DNA from: Bacillus alkalicellulosilyticus
Lineage (GTDB): Bacteria; Bacillota; Bacilli; Bacillales; Bacillaceae_F
Assembly: GCF_002019795.1 (NCBI RefSeq)
Contig: NZ_KV917381.1
Location: forward strand, 2,574,068 to 2,638,067
DNA: 64,000 nt
Direction: 5' to 3'
Shown here: positions 15,408 through 25,073 of the stretch, in pieces
Layout: each line of letters begins with the position of its first letter
How positions within the stretch are numbered: the first letter of the stretch is position 1
The notes under the pieces: generated by a model
The model's input: the letters and a program-made list of their open reading frames with translations, nothing else
Database searches by the model: none
Told to the model about the DNA's origin: nothing
Translations under genes and position numbers: made by a program

Positions 15408-18214
15408 GGATATCCCCCTCGTCCTATTTCTTCAAGTTTTTCATTCACCTGTCTTAGAAGATGATTTAAGCTTTGTTCATCTTCTAAATAATCATAAATA
15501 GCTTGGCAATCGGCAATCGAATCAAACCCACTAGTAATTAGTGTCTTTGCTAGTCTTTCTTGCTGGGAGCGATTTAAGAATAGATTACCCGCAAATAGAA
15601 TCGATTCGATAATTTTGGTCCGTTGGTCTCTTAACTTTTTTATTTCATGCAACGCGGCTACGAATCTTTCCTGACCATCACTTTCATCAAATTGATTAAA
15701 ATAAAGCTTAATAAATCCAATCGTTACATTTATCGCGATATCATTCCTGTAGCTTTCCATGCAGCGCTGAACCGACATTTCTAAATGTTGAAGCTCTTGT
15801 TCCATTAAGCGTTTCGGTTCTTGTTCGTCTTCCTGTTTAAAGAGAAGCTTGTACCATTTATAAACACTTTCTTTTTTTCCAATGATTTTCTCAATCTTTT
15901 CTTGTATTTCCGTTCGGTTAAAATAGACTTCTAACTTTTGATGAAAATCTTTTCCATCTGTAAACCGGTCCCCATATTCTTTCATCGTTGCGACTAATCG
16001 TTTTCTATGATAAATGGTCGTTTGATAAATCCAGTGCATTAGAATAAGGGTCATCTTTTCAATGAATGTATACGTTGCGCTATGATATATATCTAGTAAC
16101 CGCTGATGCTCTTTATTATGTGAGTGGCGTCCGTTTAATGAGAACGTATAATCATAGGTTTGGATATAGGCTAGTAATGAGACTTGAATTGAGTGGTTAC
16201 TATAGTACGAATACGTAACTTTAAATTGCTTTTTCTGCCAATCGACAGTCCATGTGTGAACAATTCCAAGACAAGCGAGTTGATACAACTTCCATTCCTG
16301 TTGTTTTTGAGTTTCACCAAATGGAATGAATGCTTCTCCTCCTGGAGTTGCATCGTGATACATAGCTTCTAATTGTCTAGCATCTGTTTCCACATCCTCT
16401 ATACCGTTAACAAGTTGAGTGAAGTGGTAAGACAAATCTCCCTTAATCGATTTAGCAGCCTCTAGTATTTTCTTTGTGTCCGTTTCAAACCCAAAAATAG
16501 CTTCAAAATCCGTTAGCGCTATATAATCGTGGGAATATAAAACAATGCAACGAGCTTCTTCGTTATCTCGACCAGCCCTCCCCGCTTGTTGATATAACGC
16601 CTCTAACGACTGAGGTAAACCAAAATGAATCGTAAACGTAATCTTAGAATGATCGATACCGATGCCAAACACATCCGGTGAAACTAACACTGAAGTTTCG
16701 TTGTTTATAAAAGCTTGTTGTGTGGTCACAGATGGCTGAATGGTGGAAGTTGTAATCAAAGATTGCTCTTCTTCAGATTGGTCAATAGAATAGTAGCTTG
16801 TTTTCATTTTGAGCAACTCTGCTAGTTCTTTTGCTAACGAAATACGACCATTTTCATCCTCTGATAATGTAAAAACTAGACCAGTTTTACGATTCTCTTT
16901 ATCTTCTATTAGGAAATTTGCAAGTTTTAATTTCAAAAGAACTTTGGCCAATCGGTCATTTGCTTGGTCTTGTTTTGTTTTTATGATATGAAATGAAAGT
17001 TCTTTTCTCATAAAATTCCTTACAGAAATGATATGTTCATGTTCTATTTCTAATTTCTGCTTTACGTCAAGCAACACCCTTGTTGATGCTGTTGCCGTTA
17101 ATCCAACTATTGTTGGGTTAGAACCATATTCCCTTATCGTCTTTCCTATTACGGCATAGGAGAGGCGAAAATCATGGCTCCATTCTGATGCACTATGAAT
17201 TTCATCGATAACTATCGTCTTAAATAACATCTTTGATAGAATAGAGCGAAATGCATCTAGTTGCAACACTTCAGCAGTTACAAATAAAGTAGTAGTCTTT
17301 CCCTTTCTCAAATCATTCAAATCTAGCAAATATTGTTCATACCAATTCAGGTGATCAATTATTATTGGTGGCTCTAAGATATAGCTAAGCTTTTTAGCTT
17401 GGTCATACATCAATTCTTTTGTAGGAAAGACGACTAGACTTGAGGTCGGTTGTAACAGAATAACAAATTGATAGATTACCGTCTTCCCTCTACCAGAAGG
17501 CAACCAAGAAAGTGTATTGTTGCCTTGTAAGATGCTGATTAGTGATTCTAATTGGCCTTCTAAAAAATCGTTATAGCCAAATATATTTTTCAGCAAAAAT
17601 CTCATACTTTGTTTATGTGTTTTTTCATCCAGTTCATATGTAATAGGATTAGTTTCTCTACAAAATATCGTCTCCTCATGGTCGCTTTGAATTTCGTAAA
17701 TCGACTCATCTTCAAGGGAATGATTTCTTTTCCCATTTTCATTCAAATCGATATGAATAAAATCATCTTTAAAACCGTTCGGATGTATGATGATTTCTCC
17801 GATAATAGCTGGGGGGATGAATTGAATGTGATGAAGTTTACCTACATGAGTAATCCATAGAATAAGGTCCTCTAACGCCAACTGAACATAATTACAATCT
17901 GCTGAACTCTCATCTAGCACTTGATATTTCCAATAATAACTATCAAAAGAGATGACACCACGTTCAATTTGCGACAGCACTAGAAGTTGGATTCTCATAA
18001 TTTTTGTTAAGAGGATTTCTTTATCATCGATGTCTGTAATATGTATTAAAGCCTCTTGCAAGAAAATAGAGGGTTGAATAGGAACTTTACGAAGAAAAAT
18101 ATATTTTATCAGTTGGATCGTAGGGATATAGCTTTTTTCGATTACCTTATCGGTGAGATTCGTAATTGTAAAATTAGTGTTGCTACGGCAATAGTTTGCT
18201 GAAAACTTTATCAT
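15395..18214 (-). CDS. RecQ-like superfamily 2 DNA helicase, atypical
   Basis: About 939 residues from the ATG at 18214 (GAAGAAGGTG upstream). A TTG 21 codons earlier has no ribosome site. Residues 1-210 have no motif I recognise. The helicase core follows: LPSGRGKT (Walker A, about 238-245), DEIH box (about 337-340) with RecQ-type HSASEWSHDFR, TATAS (motif III), DVFGIGIDHSKI and QQAGRAGRD (motif VI, about 542-549). The last 370 residues lack the four-cysteine RQC zinc site and an obvious HRDC domain, so it is not housekeeping RecQ. It heads a two-gene unit with a membrane coiled-coil protein. ATP-driven 3'-5' unwinding is expected. A role in defence or plasmid/phage control is possible but unproven. 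Confidence 0.85.
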   Translation of the reverse strand: MIKFSANYCRSNTNFTITNLTDKVIEKSYIPTIQLIKYIFLRKVPIQPSIFLQEALIHITDIDDKEILLTKIMRIQLLVLSQIERGVISFDSYYWKYQVLDESSADCNYVQLALEDLILWITHVGKLHHIQFIPPAIIGEIIIHPNGFKDDFIHIDLNENGKRNHSLEDESIYEIQSDHEETIFCRETNPITYELDEKTHKQSMRFLLKNIFGYNDFLEGQLESLISILQGNNTLSWLPSGRGKTVIYQFVILLQPTSSLVVFPTKELMYDQAKKLSYILEPPIIIDHLNWYEQYLLDLNDLRKGKTTTLFVTAEVLQLDAFRSILSKMLFKTIVIDEIHSASEWSHDFRLSYAVIGKTIREYGSNPTIVGLTATASTRVLLDVKQKLEIEHEHIISVRNFMRKELSFHIIKTKQDQANDRLAKVLLKLKLANFLIEDKENRKTGLVFTLSEDENGRISLAKELAELLKMKTSYYSIDQSEEEQSLITTSTIQPSVTTQQAFINNETSVLVSPDVFGIGIDHSKITFTIHFGLPQSLEALYQQAGRAGRDNEEARCIVLYSHDYIALTDFEAIFGFETDTKKILEAAKSIKGDLSYHFTQLVNGIEDVETDARQLEAMYHDATPGGEAFIPFGETQKQQEWKLYQLACLGIVHTWTVDWQKKQFKVTYSYYSNHSIQVSLLAYIQTYDYTFSLNGRHSHNKEHQRLLDIYHSATYTFIEKMTLILMHWIYQTTIYHRKRLVATMKEYGDRFTDGKDFHQKLEVYFNRTEIQEKIEKIIGKKESVYKWYKLLFKQEDEQEPKRLMEQELQHLEMSVQRCMESYRNDIAINVTIGFIKLYFNQFDESDGQERFVAALHEIKKLRDQRTKIIESILFAGNLFLNRSQQERLAKTLITSGFDSIADCQAIYDYLEDEQSLNHLLRQVNEKLEEIGRGGYPWET

Positions 18215-18285
18215 GTAATCAACACCTTCTTCTTTTAAATGCAATACGTAGAGCTTTGTACCTTTTTGAAAATTCAAATTTTTTT

Positions 18286-18322
18286 ATATAAAAAATAATA
18301 GTAGGATTTCCCTACTATTATT
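18286..18322 (-). terminator. Terminator downstream of the 18418 gene
   Basis: AATAATAGTAGG pairs with CCTACTATTATT (11-12 bp, 5-nt loop) and is followed by TTTTT on the minus strand. It ends the YhaQP-like operon before the helicase unit. Confidence 0.8.
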
Positions 18323-18417
18323 ATACTTATTTTTTACAAATTACGCCACATATAGAAATATTTCAACGAGATTTTATTTTTAATTTTTTTCTAAAATAAA
18401 GAAAAGATGAAAATCGT

Positions 18418-18876
18418 TTACACTAAACTACCCATTAACACGAGTCCTACAAACGAAATCATCGGAATCGCACCAAGTAACCCAATTGCTATAAAAGTCA
18501 TCGTATTTATTAATGTTTTTCTATCCTTAGGTACCTCGCCACGTGATAGTGTCCGACTTCGATAGGTGATAATAGAAAAAACGCCAAATACAAAACTAAA
18601 CACAACGATAAACATTGGAATCATAATATTTTGTGCATTAGAGAATGTAACTTCAAATATTTGAAGTAAACCATACACATAGAGTAATAACGGTATTGAT
18701 TCTATTAATACTACTTTCACAAAAAACTGCTTTATTTCCTTTTGGTACACACCAGTAAAGACTAAATTATCTTCACTTAAATTCGCTTCTAATTGATAAA
18801 ACATCTTATTCACAACAACAATGATTCCAATAACGGCGATAAGTGACGCTAACACAAAAATCCATGCTGGATTCAA
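18418..18876 (-). CDS. Hypothetical four-helix membrane protein
   Basis: About 152 residues with four membrane segments. TTG at 18876 lies eight bases after AAGGAG; a GTG nine bases earlier is too close to that site. The layout loosely resembles proteolipid-like proteins, but no defining residue is visible. It follows the YhaQP-like exporter genes in the same direction, separated by a strong hairpin at 18900-18935. Function unknown. Confidence 0.6.
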   Translation of the reverse strand: MNPAWIFVLASLIAVIGIIVVVNKMFYQLEANLSEDNLVFTGVYQKEIKQFFVKVVLIESIPLLLYVYGLLQIFEVTFSNAQNIMIPMFIVVFSFVFGVFSIITYRSRTLSRGEVPKDRKTLINTMTFIAIGLLGAIPMISFVGLVLMGSLV

Positions 18877-18899
18877 ACCAATCACTCCTTAGATGCTTA

Positions 18900-18935
18900 G
18901 GGTGGAACAAATGGGTGTTAGCTTTTGTTCCACCC
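18900..18935. repeat. Hairpin repeat of family A (GGGTGGAACAAA type)
   Basis: GGGTGGAACAAA pairs with TTTGTTCCACCC. No T-run follows on the minus strand, but one does on the plus strand. Its arms resemble those at 25753, 52159, 53530 and 57816. Confidence 0.7.
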
Positions 18936-18947
18936 TCATAAGTTTTT

Positions 18948-20195
18948 TTATTTTTTGGTAAGTTCAATTGCTTTTTTAAAGTCTTTAATTGAAGTCGATT
19001 TTCCATACATAAGGACTCCACCACGATATACTTTCGCACCAAAATAGGCAATAACGATAATAGAGAGTAGTGACACGAGCATTCCTACAATAGGCTCAAT
19101 TATTGAAATATTAAGCATCCCCACGCGAAGGAACATAACCATTGGCGTAAAAAACGGAATGTAGGATGTAACAGTAATAAATGCGGACTCTGGATTTCCT
19201 AAGCCAAACATCGCAATAAAGAAACCAATCATGACAAGAAAGACTAGAGGCATAATTGCTTGATTTACATCTTCAATTCGACTGACAATACAACCAAGTA
19301 ATGCAGCGATTGTCGCATATAAAAAGTATCCTAGTAAAAAGAATACAATCGCATATATTATGATCCCAAGAGAAAATTCTCCGAAACCAAAATATTCGAA
19401 AAAGCCTCCCATCAGCTCATCTTGTTTGCGCATTACTGAAAAATAACCGACTAAAAGTAAAGTGGTAAGCTGTGTTAGCCCTACTAAACTAATCCCTATT
19501 ATTTTAGCAAACATTTGTTTAACTGGCGACACACTCGATATTAATATTTCCATTACGCGAGAAGACTTTTCTGTAGCCACTTCCGTTGCAATCATACTTG
19601 CATAGGCAATGACGGCAAAATAAATAAAGAACAATAAGACATAAACAATTCCTCTTGCTTGGTTTAGTTCTTCCTCAGATTTAGCGCCTTCTGTAATTGC
19701 TTCATTTGTAAATGCAACAGGAGCATGAAGAGAAGCCAATTCATCCATTGTCAAATCTAAATTAGTAGCTGCTAGTGACATTTGAATATGTTGTAGGGCG
19801 GTAGTTAGACTAACTGTTATGTAATTCATCGCGAGCGTATTAGATTTATAGACTGCAACTGGAAATCCATTCTCGTCACTTCGTAAAATTAAAGCCCCTT
19901 CATAAATACCTTCATCTACCTCGGTTTCTAGTTCCGCTTCTGGAGTTGTTACTAGTACGAGCTCTATATCCTCAGTAATTCCTCCCAACTCTTCTTCTAG
20001 AATAGGAAACATTGAATCTGTATGGTCTATTACCGCTACTTGGTCTTTGCCATCACCAGTAAACGTACTCGTAATCGTATTAATGTTCGATAATAAAATA
20101 ATTCCCACACAAAAAAGTAAAGTTGTAATAATAAATGATTTAGCTTTTACTTTTGAGATGTACGAATGGGATAACATAATCCAAAAATTACTCAT
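18948..20195 (-). CDS. ABC-2 type permease, YhaP/NatB-like
   Basis: About 415 residues from the ATG at 20195 (AGGTGG upstream; overlaps the ATPase stop by 8 bases). One N-terminal membrane segment is followed by a large extracytoplasmic domain (about 45-175) and then five to six membrane segments. This is the NatB/YhaP layout. The short stretch ATEVATEKSSRVMEILISSV is a family hallmark just after the second membrane segment. NatAB-type pumps export sodium or other substrates. In an alkaliphile-like host sodium extrusion is plausible, but the substrate is not fixed by sequence. Confidence 0.88.
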   Translation of the reverse strand: MSNFWIMLSHSYISKVKAKSFIITTLLFCVGIILLSNINTITSTFTGDGKDQVAVIDHTDSMFPILEEELGGITEDIELVLVTTPEAELETEVDEGIYEGALILRSDENGFPVAVYKSNTLAMNYITVSLTTALQHIQMSLAATNLDLTMDELASLHAPVAFTNEAITEGAKSEEELNQARGIVYVLLFFIYFAVIAYASMIATEVATEKSSRVMEILISSVSPVKQMFAKIIGISLVGLTQLTTLLLVGYFSVMRKQDELMGGFFEYFGFGEFSLGIIIYAIVFFLLGYFLYATIAALLGCIVSRIEDVNQAIMPLVFLVMIGFFIAMFGLGNPESAFITVTSYIPFFTPMVMFLRVGMLNISIIEPIVGMLVSLLSIIVIAYFGAKVYRGGVLMYGKSTSIKDFKKAIELTKK

Positions 20196-21087
20196 TCGTT
20201 GCACCCACCTTTTCTATAAAGATATCATGTAAAGATGGCTCTTCTAGTTCAAATTTCCTAACAAAACCCATTGATGCCACCTGATTAAATACAGCGTTTG
20301 CAATAGCTTCAGACTCTACTTGTAAATGTATCCCTTCAGTAATCATCTTTGCTTTCACAACACCAGGTACATCTTTAAGTGTACTTACATCAAAGTCCGC
20401 ATGGATGACTACATTCTTTTTTCCAAACGATCGTTTAATCGTCTTTAATTCCCCATGAACCACAGGTTTACCGTGATGCATGATACAAATATTTTGACAC
20501 ATTTCTTCAACATGGTCCATCTGATGACTTGAAAATACAATGGTTGTTCCGCTTGAGTGTATATCGGAGACAGCATCCTTTAAAAGCTCAACGTTTACTG
20601 GATCAAGACCACTAAATGGCTCATCTAAAATCAAAAGTTTTGGTTTATGTATAACCGCTGAAATCAATTGAATCTTTTGTTGATTTCCTTTTGATAACTC
20701 TTCAATTTTTTTATTTTTATATTCGGGTACTTGAAATCTTTCAAGCCAATAGTCCAGCTCTTTTAGGATATCAGGCTTCTTCATCCCTCGTAATCTAGCT
20801 AAATAGACAATTTGGTCATCAACCTTCATTTTCGGATAAAGTCCACGCTCTTCAGGAAGATAGCCGATACTTGGTGCAGTGCTATAATCTATTTTCTCGC
20901 CGTTCCACGTAATCTTTCCTTCGGTTTGGTCCAATAACCCTAATATCATCCGAAAGGTCGTCGTCTTTCCCGCACCATTTGCTCCAAGAAAACCAAACAT
21001 TTCACTCTCTGGCACTTCAAGCGTTATATTATCTACTGCTGTGAACGTTCCAAATCGTTTTGATACATTTTCTAATCGTAATGCCAT
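20188..21087 (-). CDS. ABC transporter ATP-binding protein, YhaQ/NatA-like
   Basis: About 299 residues from ATG at 21087 (GAGGTG upstream). It has Walker A GANGAGKTT, signature LSKGNQQKIQL, Walker B LLILDEPFSGLDP and H-loop FSSHQMDHVEEM. The LSKGNQQK signature in place of LSGGQ and the DPVN after Walker B match the YhaQ/NatA-type exporter ATPases of Bacillus. A C-terminal domain of about 80 residues follows. It is coupled to the permease gene downstream. Confidence 0.92.
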   Translation of the reverse strand: MALRLENVSKRFGTFTAVDNITLEVPESEMFGFLGANGAGKTTTFRMILGLLDQTEGKITWNGEKIDYSTAPSIGYLPEERGLYPKMKVDDQIVYLARLRGMKKPDILKELDYWLERFQVPEYKNKKIEELSKGNQQKIQLISAVIHKPKLLILDEPFSGLDPVNVELLKDAVSDIHSSGTTIVFSSHQMDHVEEMCQNICIMHHGKPVVHGELKTIKRSFGKKNVVIHADFDVSTLKDVPGVVKAKMITEGIHLQVESEAIANAVFNQVASMGFVRKFELEEPSLHDIFIEKVGATNE

Positions 21088-21322
21088 CCCTCTCTTCACC
21101 TCACAAAATTATATTTGTTTATAATACCATATGTCATACTATTTTGGGGCCTCTTGCCATAACTTATCTATAAAACTATAACAACTGTCTCTTTATAGTT
21201 ACGACTTAACTGCTTTATGGTTTCATTAATGATAAAAAAAGTTACTTTTTTCATGTTGTCTAACCTAATTAACACCTGTAAAATCACCAGTAAATGTGAA
21301 TTGGATAAGGGGGTTGATATTT

Positions 21323-21697
21323 ATGAAATGGAAAGTTGCACGAGTATTTGAAATGATATTAGGACTTATCTTTTTAAGCGCTGGCATTAATGGCTTTTTA
21401 GTCTATTTTGGGGTGAATCCACTGTTTCCAATTAGCGAACCAGCATTGGACTTTTTAGGTACGGGCTACTTATTAGTCCTTGTTAAGTCAGTCGAATTTT
21501 TTTGTGGTTTATTACTAATTATTGGATGGTTTATTCCACTTACTTTACTCATTACATCTTGTTTATTGATTAACATTCTTGCTTTTCACATTTTTGTAGA
21601 CCCCTCATTTCTTCCATTGGCACTATTTCTTTTAGTTTTACATAGTGTATTACTTTTGACATATAAAACATCCTTCATACCCCTTTTAAAACGGTAA
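21323..21697 (+). CDS. DoxX-like small membrane protein
   Basis: 124 residues from ATG at 21323, which has AAGGGGG upstream. There are four hydrophobic segments, and the first carries a DoxX-like F-x-x-G-I-N-G stretch after residue 15. Members of this loose family are small quinone-associated or redox membrane proteins, and no precise role can be given. Single gene, convergent with the aminotransferase. Confidence 0.65.
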   Translation: MKWKVARVFEMILGLIFLSAGINGFLVYFGVNPLFPISEPALDFLGTGYLLVLVKSVEFFCGLLLIIGWFIPLTLLITSCLLINILAFHIFVDPSFLPLALFLLVLHSVLLLTYKTSFIPLLKR

Positions 21698-21756
21698 TAA
21701 GCCTGTCTTTTCCTTCTTCATTTTTTATAAACCTACTTACCACCCAAAACATTCAC

Positions 21757-21797
21757 AAAAAAATACCTTAGTTCCAAACGAAAAGGAACCAAGGCAT
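21757..21797 (-). terminator. Terminator of aminotransferase gene (bidirectional)
   Basis: AATACCTTAGTTCC pairs with GGAACCAAGGCATT with one mismatch. Seven T's follow on the minus strand, and a shorter T-tract follows on the plus strand. Confidence 0.85.
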
Positions 21798-21809
21798 TCA
21801 TTTTTATTG

Positions 21810-23096
21810 TTATTGTTCAGCTATTAATTTCTCAATGCTAGCAATTTTTACACATAAGCAAAATACATCTACTGCTTTTTGTAGCTCTTCAAGAGAAGGG
21901 AACGTTGGAGCGATTCGAATGTTACGGTCTTCTGGGTCTTTTCCATAAGGGAATGTAGCCCCTGCTCCAGTTAAGGTGACTCCCGCTTCTTTCGCCATAC
22001 TTACAACTTTTTTCGCGCATCCTTCAAGCGTATTAAAGCTAATGAAATAGCCACCATTTGGCTTTTTCCATGAAGCAATTCCACTTCCTGCTAATTCCGC
22101 TTCTAACGTATTTAAGACGATATCAAATTTAGGCTTGATAAGTTCGGCATGCTTTCTCATATGTTCAGCTAAATTCTCCTGATTTTTAAAGAACTTGAGG
22201 TGCCGCAGTTGATTAATTTTATCAGGACCAATCGTTTGAAAAGACAAAAGCTTTTGCGTGTATTTAATATTGGTTTCGCTCGCAGCCATAACACCAATTC
22301 CTGACCCAGCAAATGTTACTTTAGATGTTGAAGTAAAGATAAAGACACGGTCTTCTGTTCCTACTTCTTTACAAGTAGAAAGAATGTTCTTTAATTGATC
22401 TGGCGTATCTGTCAGATGATGAATGGTATAGGCATCATCCCAAAAGATTCTGAAGTCAATAGCTTTTGTTTCCATTTTAGCTAAACGGTCAACCACTTCA
22501 TCAGAATAGGTAATTCCTTCTGGGTTGCTGTATTTTGGTACACACCAAATTCCTTTAATCGCTTCATCTTCTTTTACAAGCTTTTCTACTAGGTCCATGT
22601 CTGGTCCTTCTTCTGTTACATCGACTATGATCATTTCAATGTTAAACAGCTCACATATGGCAAAATGTCGGTCATATCCAGGACTTGGGCATAAGAATTT
22701 TACTTTGGGAAGGGCCGACCAAGGTTTTTCGCTTCCCGGTACTCCATGAAATAGCGCTCTTGCAATAGTATCATGCATCATATTTAAACTTGAATTCCCA
22801 CCGATAATAATCTCTTCCGGACGCACCTCAAGAATTTCTGCAAAGAACTGTTTTGTTTCAGGAAGGCCATCTAACCCTCCATAATTTCGTACATCCGTGC
22901 CATCGGCTGCTTTTTGAGAATCCTCAGAAGTTAAAACATCGAGCATGCCATTTGATAGATCAAGTTGCTGTGAACTAGGCTTGCCTCGTGACATATCTAA
23001 TTTTAATCCTTGTCCCTTAAAAGCGTTATACTTTTCTTGTAAGGTTTGGTGAAGTTCGTTTAACTCTGTTACTGATAAAGAATTAAATTGGCTCAT
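21810..23096 (-). CDS. Aspartate aminotransferase, subgroup Ic (MocR-like fold)
   Basis: A 428-residue PLP-dependent transaminase that exchanges the amino group between aspartate and 2-oxoglutarate. Motifs include NYGGLDGLPETK near the N-terminus, GGNSSLNMMHD, PSPGYDRHFA, WCVPKYSNPEGITYS, the aspartate/tyrosine IFWDDAYTIHH that holds the cofactor, and the Schiff-base lysine in FTSTSKVTFAGSG. The length and SKVTFAGSG form match the aminotransferase subgroup Ic, distinct from AspB of subgroup Ib. ATG follows AAGGGGG. Monocistronic. Confidence 0.92.
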   Translation of the reverse strand: MSQFNSLSVTELNELHQTLQEKYNAFKGQGLKLDMSRGKPSSQQLDLSNGMLDVLTSEDSQKAADGTDVRNYGGLDGLPETKQFFAEILEVRPEEIIIGGNSSLNMMHDTIARALFHGVPGSEKPWSALPKVKFLCPSPGYDRHFAICELFNIEMIIVDVTEEGPDMDLVEKLVKEDEAIKGIWCVPKYSNPEGITYSDEVVDRLAKMETKAIDFRIFWDDAYTIHHLTDTPDQLKNILSTCKEVGTEDRVFIFTSTSKVTFAGSGIGVMAASETNIKYTQKLLSFQTIGPDKINQLRHLKFFKNQENLAEHMRKHAELIKPKFDIVLNTLEAELAGSGIASWKKPNGGYFISFNTLEGCAKKVVSMAKEAGVTLTGAGATFPYGKDPEDRNIRIAPTFPSLEELQKAVDVFCLCVKIASIEKLIAEQ

Positions 23097-23250
23097 TATG
23101 TATTCCCCCTTATGTAGTTATCATACCGTAATCTTTCACGCAATTTTTTGAACAATTTGCTAATATTCATTATACCTTATAACAATACTAAAATTGTTAC
23201 CTATCCTCAAGATATTAACATAAAGATGTAGCAGAAAAATTATTTTTATT

Positions 23251-23778
23251 TTATAAACCCTTATTTTCGGATAGCCACTCTTTTATTTTTGGATGTTTGT
23301 CTATCGATGAATTAATTGCATCATTCCCAGCAGTCGATACAACTTCATACTGTGTTTCATTCTTATTATTTACACATTTTACAATTAACTTTTTTTGAAA
23401 AGGCGTAACAATCACCTCTTCAATTGATTTTTCCTGCATCTTGTATAAATCAACCAGACGTTGTGTTGTATACTCCCCTATCGTTGTGGCGATTTCTTCT
23501 TCCTTGATTACGTGCTTTACTTCATACTTCTTTTCATTTTGTGGGCTCGTTTCACCGTATTTTATCTTATGTAAAAGTTCGATAACCTCTGAAAATCCGA
23601 TAAATAACATACCGGAAATAAACGCACTGCCCCACCAAGTTAACGTAATCATCCAAGCAATTTCACCAAACTCTGAGTAAGCACTGCCCAATCCTAACCC
23701 AACCATAAACCCAAGAATGAGAATGAATAATCCCAACCAAAATATAATGTTCCCAATTGTATTTTCTCTCTTTACCAT
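23251..23778 (-). CDS. Membrane protein with WW-GFSE motif, long form
   Basis: About 175 residues from ATG at 23778 (TTGGGG upstream). Two membrane segments (about 8-32 and 40-62) frame a conserved TWWGSAFISGMLFIGFSE stretch. A soluble domain of about 100 residues follows. The membrane half is clearly paralogous to the next gene upstream. Function unknown. Confidence 0.65.
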   Translation of the reverse strand: MVKRENTIGNIIFWLGLFILILGFMVGLGLGSAYSEFGEIAWMITLTWWGSAFISGMLFIGFSEVIELLHKIKYGETSPQNEKKYEVKHVIKEEEIATTIGEYTTQRLVDLYKMQEKSIEEVIVTPFQKKLIVKCVNNKNETQYEVVSTAGNDAINSSIDKHPKIKEWLSENKGL

Positions 23779-23820
23779 TATTTTCCCCAACTCTCATATA
23801 TATCTTCTTCATAATTCAGA

Positions 23821-24081
23821 TTATTCTTTTACCGTGTTGTCTTCTTCTCCTGTTGCAGTATGAATATCTAGCAATTTTTGTTGACCATTATTTAACTTAT
23901 GGAGAACATCAATGATTTCAGAGAAACCAATAAGCATCATTCCAAAAATAAAACTCCCCAACCACCAAGTAAAGACATAAAGCAGACCATAATCTGCTGA
24001 TATTCCTCCAGTAAAAAAACCAATTATTAAAGAAAGGATACCCAACCCAAATAGTATTTTCGAGATATTATTTCTAACCAT
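23821..24081 (-). CDS. Membrane protein with WW-GFSE motif, short form
   Basis: About 86 residues from ATG at 24081 (GGGAGG, nine bases). Two membrane segments carry TWWLGSFIFGMMLIGFSE and IIDVLHKLNNGQ, nearly the same as the gene downstream. It ends soon after the second segment, so it lacks the soluble domain. The pair looks like a tandem duplication that has diverged in its tail. Confidence 0.65.
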   Translation of the reverse strand: MVRNNISKILFGLGILSLIIGFFTGGISADYGLLYVFTWWLGSFIFGMMLIGFSEIIDVLHKLNNGQQKLLDIHTATGEEDNTVKE

Positions 24082-24182
24082 GTACAAAACCTCCCATCCA
24101 ATTATCATAATTTATATTAATTCAAGTTAGATTCTACATCATTCACCAAAATACCTCTCTTCTCTTTAAAAGATGACATAAG

Positions 24183-24247
24183 GCCAGGACAATAGATTTT
24201 TAGCTAATGTCCTGGCGTTGAAGCAATGAGCGTATCGGTACTGTTCC
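24183..24247. repeat. Hairpin plus single repeat arm (family C)
   Basis: GCCAGGACA (24183-24191) pairs with TGTCCTGGC (24208-24216). Just after it, GCAATGAGCGTATCGG (24232-24247) is the inverted form of the right-hand arm of the compound palindromes at 52.1 and 57.1 kb. Confidence 0.5.
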
Positions 24248-24360
24248 TAATTATACTTAATATGTCGACCTCACACGGTCACCTTTTAGTATTTCTACGT
24301 TGTTGAAATGGTCCATTTATTTTAGGGAAGATTCCACAGAATAAAATATTTGATAGATTA

Positions 24361-24825
24361 CTAGATTTTCTTTTTCATAGAAGCAATTTTTACAGTTTCA
24401 TTATTTGGTTTAGTTACAACTTCCTCATTGACTAGGGTATAACCATTAGAACTGTATAAAGAAATAGCATTGGGCATACTCAATCGGACTTTACACCATA
24501 TCGACGTTTTGTTTTCTTTTTTTGCATATTCCTCTAATGCTACTAGTAGTCTTTTGGCTACGCCTTGCCTTTGCATCGTTGGAAGAACCGCCAGACGGTA
24601 AAAATAAACGCTATCCTCATTTTCTTGAAAACGAATCATTCCTATCAGGGATTTTTCTTGAAGACACAGCATCGCTTTCTCGCCATTTTTGAGGGCAAAT
24701 TCAATATCATCTATTGTTTCTTCTAGAGCACTAGAAGGGATACCATCATTATTATGCGAAAAAGCTTTCAGCATGATCTTGTGAATTGTTCTTGCTTCTG
24801 AGATTCTAGCAAACCGAATATTCAT
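24361..24825 (-). CDS. GNAT family N-acetyltransferase
   Basis: 154 residues. The acetyl-CoA binding motif A is seen as RLAVLPTMQRQGVAKRLLVALEEYAKK (pattern Q/R-x-x-G-x-A/G near residues 90-96). Motif B follows as LSMPNAISLYSSNGY. The substrate is unknown. It stands alone. Confidence 0.85.
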   Translation of the reverse strand: MNIRFARISEARTIHKIMLKAFSHNNDGIPSSALEETIDDIEFALKNGEKAMLCLQEKSLIGMIRFQENEDSVYFYRLAVLPTMQRQGVAKRLLVALEEYAKKENKTSIWCKVRLSMPNAISLYSSNGYTLVNEEVVTKPNNETVKIASMKKKI

Positions 24826-25073
24826 CTTACATGTAAAATTCCTTTCTTATCCTTTGTATTCAGATTAAAAAATGCTCATTTGTGGCACCAGAGTCTAACA
24901 TCGGAATTAAACCAGTTGTCCCACTATGATGTATATATATCTTCAATCTAATGTAACCAAAGCGTAAGATACTCCTCCTCAACTATTGCGTCTTACTGTA
25001 ATTACGTTATTGTAAGAGGAAATGTTTCAACAGTTGAAGAGTTCTTTATAATGAGGAGATGTAGTAGTTACAA

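Noticed and set aside
18215-18277. Upstream TTG start for the RecQ-like helicase
   Set aside because: The bases before it are ATATAAAAAAA, with no ribosome site. The ATG at 18214 has GAAGAAGGTG.
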